The notes beneath the pieces were generated by a model. That model saw only the letters and a list, made by a program, of their open reading frames with translations, was not told where the DNA came from and made no database searches. Below are positions 9,387-18,416 of a DNA stretch of 64,000 nt, in pieces. Each line of letters starts with the position of its first letter. The stretch's first letter is position 1. Position numbers and translations under genes: made by a program. Origin of the DNA: Agreia sp. Leaf283 (GTDB taxonomy: Bacteria; Actinomycetota; Actinomycetes; Actinomycetales; Microbacteriaceae); NCBI RefSeq assembly GCF_001422485.1, contig NZ_LMNF01000001.1, positions 1,795,374-1,859,373 of the forward strand, in the 5' to 3' direction.

Positions 9387-11189
9387 GTGTCAACGCCCGC
9401 GCCCCCGTCCACCCTCGCCTCCCTCGGGAGGCTGTACCGCTACGCGAAGCCGGCCATGCCGCGCATCTACGTGGCGATCGTGGCCTCCTTGCTGGCGAGT
9501 CTCGTGGCGCTGGCCATCCCGCAGGTGCTGCAGTGGCTCATCGACGGGCCGCTCACCGGCACCGACGTGTCGCTCGTGTGGTTCTCGGTCGGCCTCGTCC
9601 TGGCGCTCGGAGTCGCCGAGGCGGGGCTCATCGCGCTGCGCCGCTGGCTCGTGCTGACTCCCGGAACGCACGTCGAGGCGCACATGCGCAACAGCCTGTA
9701 CCGGCAGCTGCAGCGCCTGCCTGTCGCGTTCCACGACCGGTGGCCGAGCGGCCAGCTGCTGTCGCGCGCCATCGGCGACCTCAACCTGATCCGACGCTGG
9801 ATGGCGTTCGGCTTCGTGATCCTCATCGTGAACACGCTGACGCTCGTGGTCGGATTCATCATCCTGGTCTCGCTCAACTGGATCCTGGGCTCGATCTTCG
9901 TCGTCGCCTCCATTCCGGTGCTCATCTACGGCTACGCATTCGAGAAGCGCTACTCCAGGGCAGCCCGCCGCGGCCAGGACCAGCAGGGCGACCTGGCCAC
10001 GGCCGTCGAGGAGAGCGTCCACGGCATCCGCGTATTGAAGGCGTTCGGTCGCGGTTCGCACGCGCTCAAGCGCTTCGAGACGCAGGCCGAGCAGCTGCAG
10101 GGCACCGAGCTGGAGAAGGCGCGTGCTGTGGCCGGCATCTGGCTCTGGCTCCTCCTCGTGCCCGACGTCGCCTTCGCCGTCGCGCTCGTGGTCGGGGTCT
10201 GGCTGGCGCAGTCCGGCCAGTCGAGTGTGGGGGAGCTGGTGGCGTTCTTCGCCACCGGCACGGTGCTGCTGTTCCCGATCCAGTCGATGGGCTACTTCCT
10301 CGCCATGACGATCGACGCCAAGACAGCGACAAACAGGTTCTTCGAGGTCATGGACGAGGTCAACACCATCGTCGACCCGGCGAACCCGAAGACCATCGCC
10401 CGGCCCCGGGGCAGGCTCGTCTTCTCCGACGCGCACTTCCGCTACCAGGATTCGCCCGAGCGGTTCCCCGACCTGCTCGACGGCATCGACCTCGTGATCG
10501 AGCCGGGCGAGACCATGGCGCTCGTGGGCCTCACGGGCTCCGGCAAGACCACGCTGACCGCTCTCCCGACGCGCCTCTACGACGTGACCGGCGGCTCCGT
10601 CTCGCTCGACGGCGTCGATGTGCGCGACCTCGCCCTCGACGAGCTCCGCACGCACATCGCGATGGCCTTCGAAGACGCCACCCTGTTCTCGGCGACGGTC
10701 CGCGAGAACGTGCTGCTGGGCCGACCGGATGCGACGGAGGCCGAGCTCGCCGAGGCGCTCGACGTGGCACAGGCGCAGTTCGTCCACGACCTCCCGAACG
10801 GACTCGACACCCGCGTGGGCGAAGAGGGGCTGAGCCTGTCGGGAGGGCAGCGACAGCGTCTGGCGCTCGCTCGCGCCGTCGCGGCCCGCCCGTCGGTGCT
10901 GGTGCTCGACGACCCCCTGTCCGCCCTCGACGTGACGACCGAGCAGCTGGTCGAGGCGGCGCTTCGACGCGTGCTCGCGTCGACCACGGCGCTCATCGTG
11001 GCGCACCGCCCCTCGACCGTGTCGCTCGCCGATCGCGTGGCGCTGATGCAAGACGGCAGGATCACCGCGGTGGGCACGCACAGCGAGCTCATCGCGAACA
11101 ACGAGCACTACCGTTTCGTGATCTCCAGCCTCGACGACCAGACGTCGAGCCCATCCCCCGTACCCGCCGCAAGGGAGAGCCCCTCATGA
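9387..11189 (+). CDS. ABC exporter half-transporter, degenerate ATPase site subunit
   Basis: A 600-residue protein with a GTG start. An N-terminal six-helix exporter membrane domain (about residues 20-310) is followed by a nucleotide-binding domain with Walker [10 protein letters not shown] and signature [10 protein letters not shown]. Walker B is [12 protein letters not shown], in which the catalytic Glu is replaced by Asp. The switch His is kept (AHRPST). Asp at this position marks the non-catalytic site of heterodimeric exporters such as BmrC/D or TM287/288. The next gene has the canonical Glu and overlaps by four bases (ATGA). The pair probably exports drugs or lipids; the substrate cannot be read from sequence. 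Confidence 0.93.
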   Translation: MSTPAPPSTLASLGRLYRYAKPAMPRIYVAIVASLLASLVALAIPQVLQWLIDGPLTGTDVSLVWFSVGLVLALGVAEAGLIALRRWLVLTPGTHVEAHMRNSLYRQLQRLPVAFHDRWPSGQLLSRAIGDLNLIRRWMAFGFVILIVNTLTLVVGFIILVSLNWILGSIFVVASIPVLIYGYAFEKRYSRAARRGQDQQGDLATAVEESVHGIRVLKAFGRGSHALKRFETQAEQLQGTELEKARAVAGIWLWLLLVPDVAFAVALVVGVWLAQSGQSSVGELVAFFATGTVLLFPIQSMGYFLAMTIDAKTATNRFFEVMDEVNTIVDPANPKTIARPRGRLVFSDAHFRYQDSPERFPDLLDGIDLVIEPGETMALVGLTGSGKTTLTALPTRLYDVTGGSVSLDGVDVRDLALDELRTHIAMAFEDATLFSATVRENVLLGRPDATEAELAEALDVAQAQFVHDLPNGLDTRVGEEGLSLSGGQRQRLALARAVAARPSVLVLDDPLSALDVTTEQLVEAALRRVLASTTALIVAHRPSTVSLADRVALMQDGRITAVGTHSELIANNEHYRFVISSLDDQTSSPSPVPAARESPS

Positions 11190-13003
11190 GCAGCCAGTCC
11201 AGCGTCACCGGTACGAGTGGCGAAGAGCGCGACGACTTCTCACGCGCCGAGAGCCGTCAGATCCGCGCCCGCAGCATGCGCCTTCTGGGGTCGCTGCTCG
11301 CGCCGCTGAAGGCGCGCCTCGTCGTCGGCATCGTCGTGATCGTCGTGTCGACGGCCGCCCAGGTGGCGGGCCCGGCCCTGATCGCCTTCGGCATCGACCG
11401 GGGCCTGCCCGCGCTGATGCAGAACGACTGGATGCCGCTGGCTCTCGCGGGTGGCGCGTACCTGGCGACGGGCATCGTGGGTGCGGCCCTGGTCGCCTGG
11501 TTCACGGTTCTCTCCGCACGCATCAGCCAGGCCGTGCTCCTCGACCTGCGTCGTCGCGTGTTCCTCCAGACGCAGCGACTCAGCCTGGAATTCCACGAGA
11601 GCTACACCTCGGGGCGCATCATCTCGCGCCAGACGAGCGACCTCGATTCGATCCGTGAGCTGCTCGACTCGGGTATCAACAACCTCGTGCAGGGCGTGCT
11701 GTACATGGTCTTCGTCGGAGTGGCGCTGCTGCTCGTCGACCCGCTGAGCGCGGCCGTGCTGGTCGTCTCACTGATTCCGCTCGCCATCCTCACGAGATGG
11801 TTCCAACTGCGCTCGCAGCGTGTGTTCCGGCAGACGCGAACGGCCTCGGCGAACGTAATCGTCAAGTTCGTCGAGACCATGACCGGCATCCGCGCGGTGA
11901 AGGCGTTCCGCACCGAGAAGCGGAACGAGGGCGACTTCGGCGACCTCGTCGAGGACTACCGTCGCGTGAACGCGCGGGTCATCAGCCTCTTCGGCATCTA
12001 CAACCCCGGGCTCGTGCTCATCGGCAACGTGACCGTCGCGGTCGTGCTGCTCGTGGGCGGTCTGCGTGTGTTCGACGGACAGCTCGCCGTCGGCGCGCTC
12101 CTGGCGGTGGTTCTCTACACGCGTCGATTCTTCGACCCGATGGAGGACATGGCCATGTTCTACAACTCCTACCAGTCCGCGGCCGCCGCCCTCGAGAAGA
12201 TCTCCGGTGTGCTCGAGGAGCGTCCGAGCGTTCCCGATCCGACGCGTCCGATCGACCTGTGGACCTCGAAGGGGCACGTGCGCTTCTCCGATGTGGAATT
12301 CGCCTACTCCGGCGACCGGGTCATCCTTCCGACGTTCGACCTCGACATTCCCGCCGGCCAGACCATCGCGCTGGTGGGGTCGACGGGCGCCGGAAAGTCG
12401 ACCCTCGCGAAGCTGGTCTCGCGCTTCTACGACCCCTCCACCGGCGAGGTGTCCCTCGACGGTGTCGACCTGCGGGCCCTGCACCCGAAAGACCTGCGCA
12501 GGGCCATCGTGATGGTCACGCAGGAGGCCTACCTGTTCTCTGGCACGGTCGCCGACAACATCGCTATCGGCAAGCCCGAGGCGACGTTCGACGAGATCAG
12601 GGCCGCGGCGCGAGCCGTCGGGGCCGACGCGTTCATCCAGGGCCTGCCCAATGGCTATGAAACCGATGTGAACAAGCGGGGAGGGCGTGTCTCGGCCGGT
12701 CAGCGGCAGCTGATCTCGTTCGCGCGGGCGTTCCTGGCAGACCCTGCGGTGCTCATTCTCGACGAAGCCACGGCGTCGCTCGACATACCGAGCGAGCGGC
12801 TCGTGCAGGACGCGCTGCAGACCCTGCTCGCCGACCGCACCGCGATCATCATCGCGCACAGGCTGTCGACGGTCGCGATCGCCGACAGGGTGCTCGTGAT
12901 GGAGCACGGCCGTATCGTCGAGGACGGCACGCCTGTGGAGCTCATCGCGGGAACGGGTCGTTTCGCGACCCTGCACGCGTCGTGGCGGGATTCGCTCGCC
13001 TGA
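11186..13003 (+). CDS. ABC exporter half-transporter, canonical ATPase subunit
   Basis: A 605-residue partner of the preceding gene. A soluble 30-residue leader ([17 protein letters not shown]) precedes six membrane helices. The ATPase has Walker [10 protein letters not shown], signature VSAGQRQL (SAGQ rather than SGGQ), Walker [13 protein letters not shown] with the catalytic Glu, and switch AHRLST. The canonical B site complements the DD site of its partner, so I read them as one heterodimer. ATG lies within the upstream stop, giving tight translational coupling. Confidence 0.93.
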   Translation: MSSQSSVTGTSGEERDDFSRAESRQIRARSMRLLGSLLAPLKARLVVGIVVIVVSTAAQVAGPALIAFGIDRGLPALMQNDWMPLALAGGAYLATGIVGAALVAWFTVLSARISQAVLLDLRRRVFLQTQRLSLEFHESYTSGRIISRQTSDLDSIRELLDSGINNLVQGVLYMVFVGVALLLVDPLSAAVLVVSLIPLAILTRWFQLRSQRVFRQTRTASANVIVKFVETMTGIRAVKAFRTEKRNEGDFGDLVEDYRRVNARVISLFGIYNPGLVLIGNVTVAVVLLVGGLRVFDGQLAVGALLAVVLYTRRFFDPMEDMAMFYNSYQSAAAALEKISGVLEERPSVPDPTRPIDLWTSKGHVRFSDVEFAYSGDRVILPTFDLDIPAGQTIALVGSTGAGKSTLAKLVSRFYDPSTGEVSLDGVDLRALHPKDLRRAIVMVTQEAYLFSGTVADNIAIGKPEATFDEIRAAARAVGADAFIQGLPNGYETDVNKRGGRVSAGQRQLISFARAFLADPAVLILDEATASLDIPSERLVQDALQTLLADRTAIIIAHRLSTVAIADRVLVMEHGRIVEDGTPVELIAGTGRFATLHASWRDSLA

Positions 13004-13015
13004 TCGGGTGAGGGC

Positions 13016-13420
13016 TTACGGAGTCCAGGCGTAGATCGTCTGCCCGACGACGTAGACGTGCCACGTGCCCGAGCAGGTGATCGCTGCGTCCGTGGGGATG
13101 GACTCCACCCACCACGTGTCGTCGAGGGCCGGGCTGCTGGCGCTGGCGCACGCCTCGCCGATCGGCGCGGCGAGCGGAGCGGGGATGCTGTAGCCGAGGA
13201 TCTTGGTGTCGTCGGCCGTGTCGGTCTTGATGCGGATCGTGGTGGCATCGGCCTGCACGAAGTCGGGCAGGGCGACGGTGCTCTTCGCCCCGGCCGCTTC
13301 GGGCTGGGTGGCGTAGATCGCACTCTCGATGGGCGGGTTGATCGCGTTCGCCAGGGTGCATCCGGAGAGGAGGGCGGTCATGGCGAGGATGGGGGCGGCA
13401 ACAAGCAGGCGACGCTTCAC
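13016..13420 (-). CDS. Small secreted lipoprotein
   Basis: A 134-residue protein starting at GTG 13420, with an AAGGAGC ribosome site. The signal peptide MKRRLLVAAPILAMTALLSG leads to a lipobox LLSGC with acylation Cys. The mature part contains two more cysteines (EACASAS and AAITCSG) that could form a disulfide. I recognise no family. It is the last of three close minus-strand genes and converges on the ABC operon 12 bases away. Confidence 0.75.
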   Translation of the reverse strand: MKRRLLVAAPILAMTALLSGCTLANAINPPIESAIYATQPEAAGAKSTVALPDFVQADATTIRIKTDTADDTKILGYSIPAPLAAPIGEACASASSPALDDTWWVESIPTDAAITCSGTWHVYVVGQTIYAWTP

Positions 13421-13440
13421 TGCTGCTCCTTTTCATTGGC

Positions 13441-13788
13441 TTACTGGGCTGTGTTCGGGGGTTCCGTTGGAATCCACCGTGCTACAGCGTAGTCGACGCG
13501 GTACCCCGAGCCTGTCGACGTGCGCACGAGCGGTGTGCCCTCGGCGACATAGTGTTCATGAGCCCGGGCCTCGTTTCCCGTCGGCGGATGTCCGCCGGCC
13601 CGCAGTACGCGCCACCAGGGGTGACCGGATCCGGACTGCCGCATCACCGTGCCGACAGCCCGGGAGGCCCGAGATCCGAGCATGGCGGCGACATCGCCAT
13701 AGCTGAGCACCCTGCCCGGAGGTATCGAGTCGACGAGATCGAGCACGTCGAGGGCGAACTCGTGGCCCGAGGAGGGCGACCCTGCCAT
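13441..13788 (-). CDS. Alkyltransferase-like (ATL) DNA-binding protein
   Basis: A 115-residue protein, the size of the C-terminal DNA-binding domain of O6-alkylguanine-DNA alkyltransferase. It keeps the helix-turn-helix and arginine-finger region (PPGRVLSYGDVAAMLG, RAVGTVMR). The acceptor motif PCHR is PWWR at residues 57-60, so the reactive Cys is Trp58. ATL proteins cannot dealkylate; they bind alkylated guanines and hand them to nucleotide excision repair. It lies ten bases after the GNAT gene and 20 before the lipoprotein. Confidence 0.88.
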   Translation of the reverse strand: MAGSPSSGHEFALDVLDLVDSIPPGRVLSYGDVAAMLGSRASRAVGTVMRQSGSGHPWWRVLRAGGHPPTGNEARAHEHYVAEGTPLVRTSTGSGYRVDYAVARWIPTEPPNTAQ

Positions 13789-13798
13789 CGAGGACGGC

Positions 13799-14251
13799 TC
13801 AGAGAGAGAGGGCGGCGATGGTCTCGCCGTACTGGGTCTCTCCGATGCTCGAGAAGCCCAGACGATAGAAGAACGCCTCCGGGCCGTCTTCGCCCGGTTC
13901 GAACATGACGGTGATGCGGTCGTAGCCGCGCGAGCGGGCCTCGTCGGCCAGAGACAGCACGGCGAAGCGTCCGACGCCCCTGCCCTGAGCGGTGGCGGCC
14001 ACGTTGATGCTCCAGATGCAGCCCTTGAACTCCTCGTGATCGCTCTCGGGATCGAAGTTGCCCTGGATGAACCCGACCACCTCGTCGTCGTCGAGAACCA
14101 CGCGGGGCCATGCCGTGACCGGGTTGACGTAGGCCTCGGCGATGGAGTGGGAGACGGGAGCCACGTACTGCTCCTGGCCCGGCTTGAGCGTGAGCGAGTT
14201 CGCCGCCACGATGTTGCTCGCCGACAGCTCGACCAGTCTCAGTTCACCCAT
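13799..14251 (-). CDS. GNAT-family N-acetyltransferase
   Basis: A 150-residue single GNAT domain with the acetyl-CoA pyrophosphate-binding motif TAQGRGVGRFAVLSLADEARSRG. An upstream beta strand reads VVGFIQGNFDPES and the C-terminus FYRLGFSSIGETQYGETIAALSL resembles small-molecule or polyamine acetyltransferases of the SpeG/Bltd kind. First gene of a three-gene minus-strand group. The substrate cannot be assigned. Confidence 0.85.
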   Translation of the reverse strand: MGELRLVELSASNIVAANSLTLKPGQEQYVAPVSHSIAEAYVNPVTAWPRVVLDDDEVVGFIQGNFDPESDHEEFKGCIWSINVAATAQGRGVGRFAVLSLADEARSRGYDRITVMFEPGEDGPEAFFYRLGFSSIGETQYGETIAALSL

Positions 14252-14302
14252 GGGCCAAGGCTAGCCCGCCGCGCTCGCCCCCGCCACTTTCATCTCCATG
14301 AT

Positions 14303-14331
14303 GAGATATATATCTCGACGTCGAGATATAT
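14303..14331. promoter_or_regulatory. Operator-like palindrome upstream of icd
   Basis: A perfect 24-bp palindrome (14308-14331) with half ATATATCTCGAC. It overlaps a second palindrome, GAGATATATATCTC (14303-14316). The result is three copies of the 7-mer GAGATAT in alternating orientation (14303-14309 +, 14310-14316 -, 14323-14329 +). It lies 54 bases before the icd start and between divergent genes. Symmetry and AT content suggest a dimeric repressor site, but the regulator is unknown. Confidence 0.7.
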
Positions 14332-14384
14332 TGGTGAGCGGCTAAGCTGATGAACAGTCCGTCAAACACGCGAAGGAGTGGCCG

Positions 14385-15599
14385 TTGTCCAAGATCAAGG
14401 TTGAAGGAACCGTCGTCGAACTCGACGGAGACGAGATGACACGAATCATCTGGCAGGCGATCAAGGACACCCTGATCCACCCCTACCTCGACATCGATCT
14501 CGAGTATTACGACCTCGGCATCGAGAATCGCGACGCGACCGACGACCAGGTCACGATCGACGCGGCCCACGCCATCCAGAAGCACGGCGTCGGCGTGAAG
14601 TGCGCCACGATCACGCCCGACGAGGCGCGCGTCGAAGAGTTCGGCCTCAAGAAGATGTGGAAGTCGCCGAACGGCACGATCCGCAACATCCTCGGCGGCG
14701 TCATCTTCCGCGAGCCCATCATCATCTCCAACATCCCCCGTCTGGTGCCCGGGTGGAACAAGCCGATCATCATCGGCCGCCACGCGTTCGGCGACCAGTA
14801 CCGCGCGACCGACTTCGTCTTCAAGGGCAAGGGCAAGCTCACGGTCGAGTTCACGCCCGAAGACGGCTCCGAGCCGATGAAGTTCGAGGTCTACGACGCG
14901 CCCGACGACGGCATCGCCCAGGTGCAGTACAACCAGGACGCGTCGATCCGCGACTTCGCGCGCTCGAGCCTCAACTACGGCCTGACGCGCAACTACCCGG
15001 TCTACCTCTCGACGAAGAACACGATCCTCAAGGCATACGACGGTCGCTTCAAAGACATCTTCGAAGAGATCTTCCAGGCCGAGTTCAAAGAGAAGTTCGA
15101 CGCGGCCGGCCTCACCTACGAGCACCGCCTCATCGACGACATGGTCGCCTCGGCCATGAAGTGGGAGGGCGGCTACGTCTGGGCCTGCAAGAACTACGAC
15201 GGAGACGTGCAGAGCGACACCGTGGCCCAGGGCTTCGGTTCGCTGGGTCTGATGACGAGCGTGCTGAGCGTTCCGGACGGCTCGGTCGTCGAGGCCGAGG
15301 CCGCGCACGGCACGGTCACCCGGCACTACCGCATGCACCAGCAGGGCAAGCCCACGTCGACGAACCCCATCGCCTCGATCTACGCGTGGACCCGCGGGCT
15401 CTCGCACCGTGCCAAGCTCGACGACAACCCCGCCCTGGCGCAGTTCGCCGAGACGCTCGAAGACGTCGTCATCAAGAGCGTCGAAGCGGGGCACATGACG
15501 AAGGACCTCGCGCTGCTGGTCGGCCCGGAGCAGAAGTGGGAGACCACGGAGGAGTTCCTCGACACGCTCGACAAGAACCTGGCCGCACGTCTGGCATAG
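14385..15599 (+). CDS. icd: NADP-dependent isocitrate dehydrogenase
   Basis: A 404-residue protein with a TTG start, supported by AAGGAG seven bases upstream. The sequence ([47 protein letters not shown]) is the eukaryote-like dimeric type II IDH, not the 740-residue monomeric form common in other actinobacteria. It oxidatively decarboxylates isocitrate to 2-oxoglutarate and makes NADPH. Monocistronic: its own operator region lies upstream and a long terminator downstream. Confidence 0.97.
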   Translation: MSKIKVEGTVVELDGDEMTRIIWQAIKDTLIHPYLDIDLEYYDLGIENRDATDDQVTIDAAHAIQKHGVGVKCATITPDEARVEEFGLKKMWKSPNGTIRNILGGVIFREPIIISNIPRLVPGWNKPIIIGRHAFGDQYRATDFVFKGKGKLTVEFTPEDGSEPMKFEVYDAPDDGIAQVQYNQDASIRDFARSSLNYGLTRNYPVYLSTKNTILKAYDGRFKDIFEEIFQAEFKEKFDAAGLTYEHRLIDDMVASAMKWEGGYVWACKNYDGDVQSDTVAQGFGSLGLMTSVLSVPDGSVVEAEAAHGTVTRHYRMHQQGKPTSTNPIASIYAWTRGLSHRAKLDDNPALAQFAETLEDVVIKSVEAGHMTKDLALLVGPEQKWETTEEFLDTLDKNLAARLA

Positions 15600-15614
15600 T
15601 CCCGACGTCGCGTC

Positions 15615-15659
15615 AGAACGGCGCCCCGCCTCCGAACCTCGGAGGCGGGGCGCCGTTCT
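15615..15659 (+). terminator. Strong terminator after icd
   Basis: A 21-bp perfect stem (15615-15635 with 15639-15659) closes a three-base loop, starting 15 bases after the icd stop. The stem is very GC-rich (GGCGCCCCGCCTCC) and is followed by CATTGTTA. Confidence 0.9.
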
Positions 15660-15714
15660 CATTGTTACGACCTCGTAAACATCGACGCCGGCGACCGGAA
15701 ACGTCTTGTTCTTT

Positions 15715-15741
15715 GTTTGTTCGTAAGCTTTACTAACAAAC
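15715..15741. promoter_or_regulatory. Inverted-repeat operator abutting the ROK regulator start
   Basis: GTTTGTTCGTAA (15715-15726) and TTACTAACAAAC (15730-15741) are inverted repeats with one mismatch in 12 and a 3-base spacer. The repeat ends at the base before the ATG. Sites of this TTTGTT/AACAAA kind are typical of NagC/Mlc-like ROK repressors, so autoregulation is likely. Confidence 0.65.
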
Positions 15742-16938
15742 ATGACTGCATCGGAAGTGCAGCGAGGCTCTTCCCGTTCCGCATCGGCGTACCCGCCGCG
15801 CATCGCACAGGGCCTTGCTCAGGGGAGGGCCCTGCGGCCCAACGGCAAGATCGTTCCGGGCGACGCCCGGGGCCACAACCTCTCGCTCGTGCTCCAGACC
15901 CTCTATCGCTCGGGCACACAGAGTCGTGCGGACATCGCGCGGGTGACCGGACTCACCCGGGTGACCGTCTCGGCCCTGGTCACCGAGCTCATGGCCGACG
16001 GTCTCGTGGTCGAGCTGGGGCAGCGGGAGGACGTGCGGCCGGGAAAGCCGGCCACGCTGATCGACCTGAACCGCGCCGGTTTCCAGATCGTCGGCCTCGA
16101 CCTGTCTGAGCACGCCGTCTTCCGCGGAGCCGTTCTCGACCTCGACGGAAACATCCTGGCGCGCGCCGAGGTGGCCCTCGAGCACAGGGTCGGCGAGGCC
16201 GCGTTGGCCCTCGTCATCGATCTCACCCGTCGACTCGTCTCGGCCTCGACCGCGCCCCTGCTCGGCATCGGCGTGGGCTCGCCCGGCGTCGTCGACCTGG
16301 GCGGCGTCGTTCTCACCGCGCCGAACCTGGGCTGGGTCGACGTCGCCCTCCAGCAGACGCTCGCCGACGAGTTCGGGGTCGGCGTGATCGTGGCGAACGA
16401 CGCGAACGCGGCGGTTCTGGCCGAGCACAGCTTCGGCGACGCCGACAGCGACGCGATGCTCGTGAAGGTCGGCCACGGTGTCGGCGCAGGGCTCCTGCTC
16501 GGCGGCACGCCCCTCTTCGGATCGCGCTTCGCCGCGGGCGAGATCGGCCACGTCGTCGTCGGCACCGACGGGGGAGCCACCTGCGTGTGCGGCAAGGTGG
16601 GGTGCCTCGAGACGTGGCTGAGCATCCCGAACCTCACGGCGAAACTGGCCGGCAGCGAACCGGCCGATCGAGACGCCGTGCTGGTCGAGGCCGGACAGCG
16701 CCTCGGCATCGCGCTGGCCCCGGTGGTCGGCGCACTCAATCTGAGCGAGATCATCCTCAGTGGCCCCACAGGACTTCTCGACGGTGTGCTCGCCCAGGCG
16801 ACCGTCGAGACCCTCCGCAGCAGGACGATGGCCGAGTTCCACGGCTTTCTCACGCTGCGGATGACCGCGCTCGGGCAGGACATCGTTCTGCGCGGCGCGG
16901 CCGTCATGGTTCTCTCCGACTCCCTCGGGGTGTCGTAG
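15742..16938 (+). CDS. ROK-family transcriptional regulator of the amino-sugar cluster
   Basis: A 398-residue protein. The N-terminal winged helix (RADIARVTGLTRVTVSALVTELMADGLV, about residues 60-90) precedes a ROK sugar-binding domain with NDANAAVLAEHSFG and the zinc motif CVCGKVGCLE. It probably represses or activates the downstream importer in response to a GlcNAc-type ligand. A near-palindromic operator touches its start codon. The gene leads a same-strand series of seven that ends with nagB. Confidence 0.9.
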   Translation: MTASEVQRGSSRSASAYPPRIAQGLAQGRALRPNGKIVPGDARGHNLSLVLQTLYRSGTQSRADIARVTGLTRVTVSALVTELMADGLVVELGQREDVRPGKPATLIDLNRAGFQIVGLDLSEHAVFRGAVLDLDGNILARAEVALEHRVGEAALALVIDLTRRLVSASTAPLLGIGVGSPGVVDLGGVVLTAPNLGWVDVALQQTLADEFGVGVIVANDANAAVLAEHSFGDADSDAMLVKVGHGVGAGLLLGGTPLFGSRFAAGEIGHVVVGTDGGATCVCGKVGCLETWLSIPNLTAKLAGSEPADRDAVLVEAGQRLGIALAPVVGALNLSEIILSGPTGLLDGVLAQATVETLRSRTMAEFHGFLTLRMTALGQDIVLRGAAVMVLSDSLGVS

Positions 16939-16996
16939 AGCGGCCCTGCACCACCCACGGTCGTCGGTGCCCACCGCAGGCCGCGCATTCACATCA

Positions 16997-17010
16997 GCCC
17001 TAGGAAAAGG
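16997..17010 (+). repeat. 14-base repeat, copy 1
   Basis: GCCCTAGGAAAAGG immediately before the substrate-binding protein gene, where its AAAAGGA also serves as ribosome site. An exact second copy lies at 18360-18373, before the first permease gene. Confidence 0.6.
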
Positions 17011-17018
17011 ACAAGACA

Positions 17019-18293
17019 ATGAGGAAGAAGATACTCGCCGCCGTCGGCATCGGCATTGCCGCGGCTCTGGCGCTCTCCGGATGCTCCGGCTCGTCGAGCG
17101 GATCGGACGACGGCGCCGAGGGGGCCGACATCCGCGTCTGGCTCGTCGGAACGGATACTCCCGACGAGGCCCGCGACTACCTGAAGACGACGTTCGAGGC
17201 GGAGAACCCGGGCTCGACGCTCACGATCGAGGAGCAGGCCTGGACCGGCCTGGTCGACAAGCTCACGACGAATCTTTCGGGCAGCGACAGCCCCGACGTG
17301 GTCGAGGTGGGCAACACCCAGGCGGCCGCTTTCACCTCGGCGGGCGCCTTCCTCGACCTCAGCGACAAGTACGAGGAGCTCGGCGGCGACGACCTGCTCC
17401 CCGGGTTCGTCGAGGCGGGCTCGTACGACGGCAGCTTCTACGCCGCCCCGTACTATTCGGGCGCCCGACTGGTCTTCTACAAGAAAGACCTGTACGCCGC
17501 GGCCGGCCTCAGCGTGCCGACCACCCTCGAGGAGTACGTGGCCAACGGCAAGGCGCTCGCGGCGGCCAACCCGGGCGTCTCGGGCATCTACTTCCCGGGC
17601 CAGGACTGGTACAACGCCCTTCCCTACATCTGGGAGGCCGGCGGAGACATCGCGGTGAAGGACGGCGACTCGTGGAAGGCATCGCTGTCGAGCCCCGAAT
17701 CGATCGCGGGCCTCGAGATGATCCAGGACGTGATGACGACCGCGTCCAGTGCTCCGAAGGACGGCAATGAGACCAGTCCTGAGGTGCCGTTCTGCGCCGG
17801 TGAGGTCGCACAGCTCTCGGCCCCCAGCTGGGTCAGGTGGTCCATCCTCGCTCCGCTCGACGCCGAGGCGCCGGGCTGCCCCGACCAGGAGAGCAACCTG
17901 GGCGTGTTCGCGCTGCCGGGTGCCGACGGCGGCGCAGCGAAGGTCTTCGCCGGGGGATCGAACATCGCGGTGGCCGCCAAGAGCGCCCACCCCGAGCTCG
18001 CCACCGCCGCCCTCGAGATCATGCTGAGCGACGAGTACCAGACGATCCTCGGCAAGACCGGCCTCGTGCCGGCGAAGGTGTCGCTCGCCGACACCGTCGG
18101 GACCGACGAGGTCGCCCAGGCCATCGCATCCGCCGCGGCCAACGCGAAGCTCACGCCCGCCAGCCCGAAGTGGGCCGACGTGGAGGCGGCCGGCGTTCTG
18201 CAGGACTTCTTCGTGAAGATCGGCCAGGGCGGAGACGTGACCGAGCTGGCGACCGAGGCCGACAAGAAGATCGACGACATCCTCGCCGGCTAG
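17019..18293 (+). CDS. Sugar ABC transporter substrate-binding lipoprotein
   Basis: A 424-residue type I sugar-binding protein. The signal peptide ends in lipobox LALSGC. The mature protein has the solute-binding pattern DIRVWLVGTDTPDEARDYL, NTQAAAFTSAGAFLDLSD and GIYFPGQDWYNALPYIWEAGGD. Close packing with NagZ, a ROK kinase and NagB/NagA points to a GlcNAc-containing oligosaccharide such as chitobiose. The ligand call is contextual. A stem-loop between this gene and the permeases may keep the binding protein in molar excess. Confidence 0.9.
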   Translation: MRKKILAAVGIGIAAALALSGCSGSSSGSDDGAEGADIRVWLVGTDTPDEARDYLKTTFEAENPGSTLTIEEQAWTGLVDKLTTNLSGSDSPDVVEVGNTQAAAFTSAGAFLDLSDKYEELGGDDLLPGFVEAGSYDGSFYAAPYYSGARLVFYKKDLYAAAGLSVPTTLEEYVANGKALAAANPGVSGIYFPGQDWYNALPYIWEAGGDIAVKDGDSWKASLSSPESIAGLEMIQDVMTTASSAPKDGNETSPEVPFCAGEVAQLSAPSWVRWSILAPLDAEAPGCPDQESNLGVFALPGADGGAAKVFAGGSNIAVAAKSAHPELATAALEIMLSDEYQTILGKTGLVPAKVSLADTVGTDEVAQAIASAAANAKLTPASPKWADVEAAGVLQDFFVKIGQGGDVTELATEADKKIDDILAG

Positions 18294-18306
18294 GCGCTGA
18301 CGACAG

Positions 18307-18342
18307 TGGTGGTGGTCGACGCGGCAACGTCGGCCACCACCA
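18307..18342 (+). promoter_or_regulatory. Intercistronic stem-loop after the binding-protein gene
   Basis: TGGTGGTGGTCGAC (18307-18320) pairs with GTCGGCCACCACCA (18329-18342): 14 bp with one G-U-type pair and an 8-nt loop. The position between binding-protein and permease genes is typical of mRNA-stabilising or partially terminating hairpins. Confidence 0.65.
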
Positions 18343-18359
18343 GCCCAATGCAGGTGATC

Positions 18360-18373
18360 GCCCTAGGAAAAGG
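18360..18373 (+). repeat. 14-base repeat, copy 2
   Basis: Second exact copy of GCCCTAGGAAAAGG, 44 bases before the permease start. This copy cannot be the ribosome site, which is TAGGAG at 18402-18407, so the duplication may be regulatory. Confidence 0.6.
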
Positions 18374-18416
18374 GAAGCATCACAGCACCCTCCGATCGTA
18401 GTAGGAGCAGCACATA

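Noticed and set aside
9533..11185. The long frame that runs antisense-phase through the first ABC gene into the second
   Set aside because: Only the part from ATG 11186 is a real transporter; the upstream extension is an out-of-frame reading of the first subunit.
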